Shown here piece by piece: positions 59,909-64,000 of a stretch of DNA of 64,000 nt. The notes under the pieces are model-generated. The model saw only the letters and a program-made list of their open reading frames with translations. It ran no database searches and was not told the origin of the DNA. Position 1 is the first letter of the stretch. Each line of letters opens with the position of its first letter. Both the position numbers and the translations under genes were made by a program. The DNA is from Carnobacterium pleistocenium FTR1 (GTDB lineage Bacteria > Bacillota > Bacilli > Lactobacillales > Carnobacteriaceae), in contig NZ_JQLQ01000002.1 of NCBI RefSeq assembly GCF_000744285.1, positions 1-64,000 on the forward strand, written 5' to 3'.

Positions 59909-60748
59909 ATGGAATGGATACGGTATAAATTGATCGTGGAGTACGATGGAACGCATTTTGCAGGGTTTCAGATCCAACCACACGATCGCACAGTGCAAGG
60001 CGAGATTCAAAAATCCTTGAAAATTATGACTAAAGGCATAAAAGTGACCATTTATGGGTCAGGACGGACCGATTCTGGGGTACATGCCAAAGGACAAGTC
60101 ATTCATTTTGATTACCCGTTTATGATACCGGCTAAAAATATGCAGCGTGCATTGAACAGTTTAACGACAGATGAGATTTTTGTGAAAGACGTTTCGATCG
60201 TCGAGACTGATTTTCATGCACGCTACAATACATCAGGGAAAAAATACCAATACCGCGTCGATTTAAACGAGGTCCCAGATCCTTTTAAACGCTTGTATAC
60301 CTTGCATCATCCTTATCGAATCGATATGGAAAAGTTAGAAAATGCCCTAAAAGATATCGAAGGAAAACACGATTTTTCCAGTTTTTGTGCCAGTAATAGC
60401 GGTAGAGAGAACAAAGTACGCACGGTCTATGAAGCTAGTGTTGTAAAAGATGTCTTCAACAATGAATTGATCTTTACTTTTAGTGGGAACGGCTTTTTGT
60501 ACAACATGGTCCGCATCTTTGTCGGCACATTACTGCAAATCGCCAACGGACTGCGCCCAGCAGATGAGATCAAACGGCTGCTAGCAGTCCAAGACCGTGA
60601 TGAAGCTGGTCCAACAGCTAAACCTCAAGGATTGTATCTGATGGAAGTCTATTATAAAGCATCAGAAACTGCAAAAAAATCCAATCAGCAAGAAAACAGT
60701 ATCGTAGAAAAGCAGGTGCAGAATGAATTGGATCATTCGGTCAAGTGA
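59909..60748 (+). CDS. truA: tRNA pseudouridine(38-40) synthase TruA
   Basis: TruA makes pseudouridine in the anticodon stem-loop. The catalytic Asp is in GSGRTDSGVHAKGQVIHFD near 51-69. GNGFLYNMVRIFVGTLLQIA near 193 is conserved. At 279 aa it has a ~30-residue polar C-terminal tail beyond the usual length. The tail overlaps the next gene by 26 bases, so the extension may follow from gene overlap. Confidence 0.94.
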   Translation: MEWIRYKLIVEYDGTHFAGFQIQPHDRTVQGEIQKSLKIMTKGIKVTIYGSGRTDSGVHAKGQVIHFDYPFMIPAKNMQRALNSLTTDEIFVKDVSIVETDFHARYNTSGKKYQYRVDLNEVPDPFKRLYTLHHPYRIDMEKLENALKDIEGKHDFSSFCASNSGRENKVRTVYEASVVKDVFNNELIFTFSGNGFLYNMVRIFVGTLLQIANGLRPADEIKRLLAVQDRDEAGPTAKPQGLYLMEVYYKASETAKKSNQQENSIVEKQVQNELDHSVK

Positions 60749-61211
60749 ACGAAACGATTACCCTCAATTGATGGACATTGAGAATCACATCTGGCATTTA
60801 GGGAATACGCCACATGTGACAACTTATGAAACGGTAGCGGATTATCAAAAACATTATTCAGTCGGTTCCCAACTAGTCGCTTTAGCAGAGGATAGCCAAG
60901 AAATCGCAGGATTTTTAGGATTTCATTCACCCACTAGTTTGACAGCTCACCAAAAGGGCTGGTTAATAGATGTGGGGGTTCATCCATCGTTTCAAGGCAA
61001 AGGTGTAGGAACAGCTTTACTAACGGCTATCAAGACTTTAGCGGCTAATGAAGGCATCCATAAATTAAGCTTGCGTGTATTATCCACGAACCCGGCAGCG
61101 ATCCAGCTGTACCAAAAAAACGGTTTTCAATTAGAAGGCCGCTTGAAAGATGAATTTTGGATCGAAGGCCAGTTTATTGATGATCTATTAATGGCTTACT
61201 TTTTAAATTAG
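60723..61211 (+). CDS. GNAT-family N-acetyltransferase
   Basis: A 162-aa acetyltransferase with the acetyl-CoA loop VHPSFQGKGVGTALL (~84-98) and motif NPAAIQLYQKNGFQLEGRLK (~118-137). The substrate is unknown; the layout resembles small-molecule or protein N-terminal acetylases annotated near truA. It starts inside truA after GCAGGTG, implying coupling. Confidence 0.85.
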   Translation: MNWIIRSSERNDYPQLMDIENHIWHLGNTPHVTTYETVADYQKHYSVGSQLVALAEDSQEIAGFLGFHSPTSLTAHQKGWLIDVGVHPSFQGKGVGTALLTAIKTLAANEGIHKLSLRVLSTNPAAIQLYQKNGFQLEGRLKDEFWIEGQFIDDLLMAYFLN

Positions 61212-61354
61212 GCATTCCTTGCCTACAGTGCTTCCTCTCAAGAATCCTATTTCTCCTGAAATTCCGACTAACCTTGTCACCAGTTTTCTATTACTAAAGT
61301 TATCAAACTAATAGACCTATCCGGAAAAAATCAATTTATTTCTATATAAAATAA

Positions 61355-61383
61355 TTGACAAAAGTCAATATAAAGGTTAAAAT
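61355..61383 (+). promoter_or_regulatory. Promoter of rplM-rpsI
   Basis: TTGACA (61355-61360), 17 bases, TAAAAT (61378-61383). Confidence 0.82.
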
Positions 61384-61388
61384 ATTAA

Positions 61389-61450
61389 ATGGTATTGTTT
61401 GCCGCCACGATGAGCCCCGGAAACTTATTGTGCATTCAAACAAACAGATA
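61389..61450 (+). ncRNA. L13 ribosomal protein leader
   Basis: The short GC-richer stretch GTTTGCCGCCACGATGAGCC and the following CCGGAAACTTATTGTGCATT lie directly between the promoter and rplM. This is where the compact Firmicutes L13 leader occurs. Recognition is by position and general look; I could not score it. Confidence 0.55.
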
Positions 61451-61470
61451 AGAATATGGAGGAATAAAAC

Positions 61471-61917
61471 GTGCGTACAACTTATATGGCAAAACCAAAT
61501 GAAGTAGAACGTAAATGGTATGTGGTAGACGCAACTGATATCCCAATGGGACGTATGTCAAGTGTTGTCGCAGCTATTTTACGTGGTAAAAATAAACCAA
61601 CTTACACACCAAATGTTGATACAGGGGATTTCGTAATTGTAATCAACGCTGACAAAACGAAATTAACTGGTAAAAAAGCAACTAACAAAATCTATTACCG
61701 TAACATCGATGGTAATCCAGGTGGATTGAAACAAATCTCTGCTGGTGCATTACGTACTAAAGATTCTCGTAAATTAATCGAATTGTCTGTCAAAGGTATG
61801 CTTCCTAAAAACACTTTAGGTCGCGCTCAAGGCATGAAATTACATGTTTACGGTGGAGCAGAACACGAACACCAAGCGCAATTACCTGAAGTATTAGACA
61901 TCACAAACTTAATTTAA
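61471..61917 (+). CDS. rplM: 50S ribosomal protein L13
   Basis: L13 is an early 50S assembly protein. GTG 61471 after GGAGGA gives 148 aa beginning [39 protein letters not shown] and [20 protein letters not shown] are conserved. Confidence 0.97.
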   Translation: MRTTYMAKPNEVERKWYVVDATDIPMGRMSSVVAAILRGKNKPTYTPNVDTGDFVIVINADKTKLTGKKATNKIYYRNIDGNPGGLKQISAGALRTKDSRKLIELSVKGMLPKNTLGRAQGMKLHVYGGAEHEHQAQLPEVLDITNLI

Positions 61918-61930
61918 GGAGGGAATATCT

Positions 61931-62323
61931 ATGGCACAAGCACAATATATCGCAACAGGAAGACGTAAAAATTCAACTGCCCGTGTACGTTTGTTACCAG
62001 GTACTGGAAAAATTATCATGAACAAAAAAGATATCACTGATTACATCCCATTCCCATATTTACACGAAGTTGTTAAACAACCTTTAGCTCTTACAGAAAC
62101 TTTAGGTAGCTACGACGTTCATGTAAACGTAAATGGTGGTGGATTCACTGGACAATCAGGAGCAGCCCGTCATGGGATCGCTCGTGCGTTACTACAAGTT
62201 GATCCAGACTTCCGTACTGCTTTAAAAGCAGCAGGTCTGTTAACTCGTGACCCACGTATGGTTGAACGTAAAAAACCAGGTCTTAAAAAAGCTCGTAAAG
62301 CTTCACAATTCTCAAAACGTTAA
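61931..62323 (+). CDS. rpsI: 30S ribosomal protein S9
   Basis: S9 contacts the P-site tRNA with its C-terminal tail, here [27 protein letters not shown] (~10-24) and [20 protein letters not shown] (~69-88) are family motifs. 130 aa. The stop codon lies inside the left arm of a possible recombinase core site, so the 3' end may have been supplied by an integrated element while keeping the reading frame. Confidence 0.96.
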   Translation: MAQAQYIATGRRKNSTARVRLLPGTGKIIMNKKDITDYIPFPYLHEVVKQPLALTETLGSYDVHVNVNGGGFTGQSGAARHGIARALLQVDPDFRTALKAAGLLTRDPRMVERKKPGLKKARKASQFSKR

Positions 62324-62345
62324 TATCGTTATCATATCAACGTTT
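62315..62345. other. Possible att core site at the 3' end of rpsI
   Basis: AAACGTTAATAT (62315-62326), seven bases CGTTATC, then ATATCAACGTTT (62334-62345). The arms are inverted repeats with one mismatch. A 12-7-12 layout suits a tyrosine recombinase core. rpsI 3' ends are known integration targets of streptococcal integrative elements. No integrase gene is in the window. Confidence 0.5.
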
Positions 62346-62346
62346 A

Positions 62347-62385
62347 AGGCATCTTCCAATTTATTGGTGGGTGTCTTTTTTTTAT
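62347..62385 (+). terminator. Terminator after rpsI
   Basis: AGGCATCTTCCAA pairs with TTGGTGGGTGTCT through several G-T pairs and is followed by eight T. A better-paired relative of it lies at 63073. Confidence 0.75.
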
Positions 62386-62606
62386 TGATTGGGACGAGGG
62401 TTGGGACGGTTTTATATTTTACGCTATGTTAAAGTAGAAAAAATGAATAGTACAAAAAAATTTTACTTAGTTAAGTTGGTATAATAAATTATTAATAGGA
62501 GATTAATTTATTACGCGTTCACGATTCCATTTCGATAGTAATATATGTAAATAAGAGTATAATTAAGGCTAATAAATAACTAATAAAAATAAAAAGGAGA
62601 ATAGAA

Positions 62607-62822
62607 ATGTTTTTTAAAGATAACCGAAATTTACCCCCAATGAAATATCTTAAGGAACAAGAGGTCAAGTTCAACTTTAATGGTGAAATCTTACAGGGAG
62701 TTATAGAAATATTAGATTTTGGTGGATCGCTTGAAAACAACTATCATTCGTATGACATATATGTTGAGGAATCTAATACTCTATATAAGCACATTCCTGA
62801 AGCAGATGTTTTTGAAATATAG
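62607..62822 (+). CDS. Hypothetical 71-aa protein
   Basis: A small acidic protein (MFFKDNRNLPPMKYLKEQEV start) with alternating hydrophobic residues suggesting a beta-rich fold. I do not recognise the family. AAGGAGA precedes ATG 62607. It is the only gene between the two rpsI-end-like sequences, so it may be cargo of a decayed integrated element. A TATAAT at 62480 could be its -10 box. Confidence 0.6.
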   Translation: MFFKDNRNLPPMKYLKEQEVKFNFNGEILQGVIEILDFGGSLENNYHSYDIYVEESNTLYKHIPEADVFEI

Positions 62823-62901
62823 AAATTTTTTTAAGGTAGAGAAAAACGGTCTTATACTATTGTTTGTTTAAAAATTATATTTTAAGTTATTATTACAAGA
62901 G

Positions 62902-62945
62902 ACTTTCTGCAGTCTGTCCAATTGATGGAAATGGAAAGTTTTTTG
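62902..62945 (+). terminator. Terminator after the 71-aa gene
   Basis: ACTTTC pairs with GAAAGT, with an inner TCCA/TGGA helix, followed by six T. The 62823-63237 gap contains this, an AAACGTTGATAT box in a TACTTTC/GAAAGTA hairpin (62977-63002), the duplicated rpsI end and the promoter of the next gene. Confidence 0.55.
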
Positions 62946-63040
62946 TGAACTTTGAGCATTCTACATCCCTTTTACGTACTTTCAAACGTTGATATGAAAG
63001 TATACAGAAGATTAAAGGTACGTCTAAAATACACTTATTT

Positions 63041-63059
63041 ATTCTCGAAACGTTAATAT
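63041..63059. repeat. Second copy of the rpsI 3'-end sequence (possible att remnant)
   Basis: ATTCTCGAAACGTTAATAT matches 62308-62326 in 18 of 19 bases. The following sequence also resembles the rpsI flank (ATATCAAC, then TTTAGGCAC...CAATTTAT), but the right arm of the core site is shortened. It appears to be a displaced rpsI end. Confidence 0.6.
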
Positions 63060-63072
63060 ATCAACAACTTTA

Positions 63073-63105
63073 GGCACTTCTCAATTTATATTGAGGAGTG
63101 TTTTT
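63073..63105 (+). terminator. Terminator related to the rpsI terminator
   Basis: CACTTCTCAAT pairs with ATTGAGGAGTG (one G-T, TTAT loop) and five T follow. It shares AGGCA...CAATTTAT with the terminator at 62347, supporting a duplication. Confidence 0.8.
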
Positions 63106-63184
63106 CGCTCCGTGTGACGGTATAGTTAAAGGTTACCTAAAATTAGTGACTGAAAAGATATGGAAATTTAGATTACGTTTATAC

Positions 63185-63213
63185 TTGAAAATTTTAGAAG
63201 AAAATGGTATCTT
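63185..63213 (+). promoter_or_regulatory. Promoter of the tandem RHH gene
   Basis: TTGAAA (63185-63190), 17 bases, TATCTT (63208-63213). A TTACGGGATAA box begins 3 bases after it, over the expected start point, suggesting autorepression. Confidence 0.6.
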
Positions 63214-63216
63214 AAG

Positions 63217-63236
63217 TTACGGGATAAAATTCAAAC
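63217..63236 (+). repeat. TTACGGGATAA box 1
   Basis: TTACGGGATAAAATTCAAAC. It matches 63731-63750 in 19 of 20 bases. It lies between the promoter and the start of the RHH gene. Confidence 0.8.
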
Positions 63237-63252
63237 GATGAGAGGTGTTTAT

Positions 63253-63639
63253 ATGAAAAAAGAAAATATAAGAATGCGGTTATCTACAGAGTCAAAAGTA
63301 TTATTAGATAATTTGAAAAATGATTTTAAGTCAAACTTTGGGGTGGATGTTAGTTATTCAAGTCTTGTAAGTCAAGCGGTGAGGACTCAATATTCAATGA
63401 TGCATGAAATAGATTGGAAGGATATCAAAATAAAAAAATTAGAATTTAGTGATTCTGATATGAGTAATGATTGGGAATATCAGACATCATTTATGTTAGA
63501 AGAGGATGTTTTAAAAGCTCTTACTGATATGCAACTGTATTTTAAAGATGTTTTTGATGCTAAAAGGATTCATAGAGCTTTTTGTGTTCGTTTATGTATA
63601 AAATCATTTTTTTTAAAGAATAACTTGACTAAGGAATAA
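63253..63639 (+). CDS. Probable tandem ribbon-helix-helix DNA-binding protein
   Basis: The 128-aa protein (from ATG 63253, after AGAGGTG; a start at 63238 would overlap that ribosome site) shows the ribbon-helix-helix pattern twice. Copy one has strand NIRMRLSTES, helix KVLLDNLKNDF and helix SYSSLVSQAVRTQYSMM. Copy two has strand YQTSFMLEED, helix VLKALTDMQLYF and helix AKRIHRAFCVRLCIKSFF. This is inferred from pattern only. Such proteins are repressors or partition/copy-control factors of mobile elements. Repeated TTACGGGATAA boxes on both sides are the likely binding sites. Confidence 0.6.
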   Translation: MKKENIRMRLSTESKVLLDNLKNDFKSNFGVDVSYSSLVSQAVRTQYSMMHEIDWKDIKIKKLEFSDSDMSNDWEYQTSFMLEEDVLKALTDMQLYFKDVFDAKRIHRAFCVRLCIKSFFLKNNLTKE

Positions 63640-63655
63640 AATCATTATATACTCA

Positions 63656-63741
63656 TTTTACGGGATATCTAAATCCCGTAAAAAAATAAACAGTTACGGG
63701 ATAACGAAGTCCCTCTTTTTTTATATAGTATTACGGGATAA
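63656..63741 (+). repeat. TTACGGGATAA box array 2-4
   Basis: Box 2 is a perfect palindrome, TTTTACGGGAT-ATCTAA-ATCCCGTAAAA (63656-63683). Box 3 is TTACGGGATAA at 63694-63704 with a partial inverted half TCCC eight bases on, then seven T. Box 4 is TTACGGGATAA at 63731-63741, just after a TATAGT. The array stands between the RHH gene and the small genes that follow, as an operator or iteron-type control region. Confidence 0.75.
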
Positions 63742-63778
63742 CATTCAAACTTAAACGGAGTATTTGGGAGGCACAGTA

Positions 63779-63835
63779 TTGATTAATACAAGATCACCAA
63801 CAATATTAAAAAACTCACCATATATTAAAAACTAA
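63779..63835 (+). CDS. Possible 18-aa peptide ORF
   Basis: TTG 63779 follows GGGAGG by seven bases and opens a short frame, MINTRSPTILKNSPYIKN. The good ribosome site supports translation; its tiny size and TTG start argue for a leader peptide, or chance. Function unknown. Confidence 0.35.
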   Translation: MINTRSPTILKNSPYIKN

Positions 63836-63857
63836 ATTGAGAAAGAGGAGAATTTGA

Positions 63858-63911
63858 ATGGACAAAGACATTAACAGTTCAAAAGAGGTTATGGAGGATG
63901 GAACAAAATGA
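63858..63911 (+). CDS. Possible 17-aa peptide ORF coupled to the next gene
   Basis: ATG 63858 after AGAGGAG encodes MDKDINSSKEVMEDGTK. Its stop overlaps the next ATG as ATGA, a translational coupling arrangement. It may be a regulatory leader or a remnant. Confidence 0.4.
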   Translation: MDKDINSSKEVMEDGTK

Positions 63912-64000
63912 AGAAAAAACAATTTAAAGACTTGAATAAATTCGAATATACAGCATTTGAACGAGCTTTGCTAGAAAACGGAGGAGGACGTCCCGCTACT
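63908..64000 (+). CDS. Start of an unidentified gene, cut by the window end
   Basis: ATG 63908 lies 10 bases after GGAGG and opens MKKKQFKDLNKFEYTAFERA, continuing to the last base without a stop (31 codons). Family not recognisable. It belongs to the same accessory stretch as the RHH gene. Confidence 0.5.
   Translation, partial: MKKKQFKDLNKFEYTAFERALLENGGGRPAT

Noticed and set aside
62247-62432. 61-codon frame overlapping the rpsI end
   Set aside because: It reads rpsI in another frame and through its terminator; no ribosome site.
63656-63750. CRISPR array
   Set aside because: The boxes are 10-20 bases, irregularly spaced, partly inverted and have no uniform spacers; no cas genes are present.

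Overview
The window is an AT-rich Firmicutes chromosome segment. Its core is the conserved radA-yacL-ispD-ispF-gltX-cysE-cysS-mrnC-rlmB-rae1-sigH block, followed by the rpmG-secE-nusG, L11-L1, L10-L12, rpoB-rpoC, str, S10-spc-alpha and rplM-rpsI clusters. Several traits point to Lactobacillales, most likely Carnobacterium or a near relative: no map gene between adk and infA, a LAB-type dUTPase, comC between rpoC and rpsL, and a Gram-positive flavin-based electron-transfer locus. The genus is an inference from gene order and protein character; no database was searched.

Layout: 1-1.4 kb holds a carbohydrate ABC ATPase (minus strand). 1.5-12.4 kb carries dUTPase, RadA, a PIN/TRAM protein, two MEP-pathway enzymes, Glu-tRNA synthetase, a cysteine T-box with cysE-cysS, Mini-III, RlmB, Rae1 and SigH. 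12.5-19.6 kb is an extracellular electron transfer (EET) island: dmkB, eetB and ndh2 on minus, and pplA, fmnB and dmkA on plus. These genes would make a demethylmenaquinone pool, feed it electrons from NADH, and pass them to flavinylated surface lipoproteins. 19.6-36.0 kb has rpmG-secE-nusG, a decayed betaine-binding gene, the L11/L1/L10/L12 genes, ybxB, rpoB, rpoC, an aldehyde dehydrogenase and comC. 36.0-40.5 kb is the str operon (rpsL, rpsG, fusA, tuf). ilvE follows, then the S10-spc-alpha superoperon (42.0-56.2 kb), the energising module of the ECF vitamin transporters (57.0-59.6 kb), truA, a GNAT acetyltransferase and rplM-rpsI.

Regulation readable in the DNA includes many sigma-A promoters with 17-bp spacers, L10 and L13 leaders, two hairpins resembling L1-protein targets (before rplK and before rplA), a Cys T-box, a cre-like box, and a divergent ndh2/pplA region with Rex-like and Fur-family-like palindromes.

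Three features are the least explained. First, a dispersed intergenic repeat occurs as three copies plus a fragment, all in the same orientation and each just after a terminator; two internal hairpins are kept despite different sequences. Second, the 3' end of rpsI carries a 12-7-12 inverted repeat resembling a tyrosine-recombinase core site, and the gene end plus its terminator is partly duplicated about 0.73 kb downstream. Third, beyond that duplication lies what looks like the start of an accessory element: a probable tandem ribbon-helix-helix regulator flanked by repeated TTACGGGATAA boxes, followed by very small ORFs and a gene cut by the window end.
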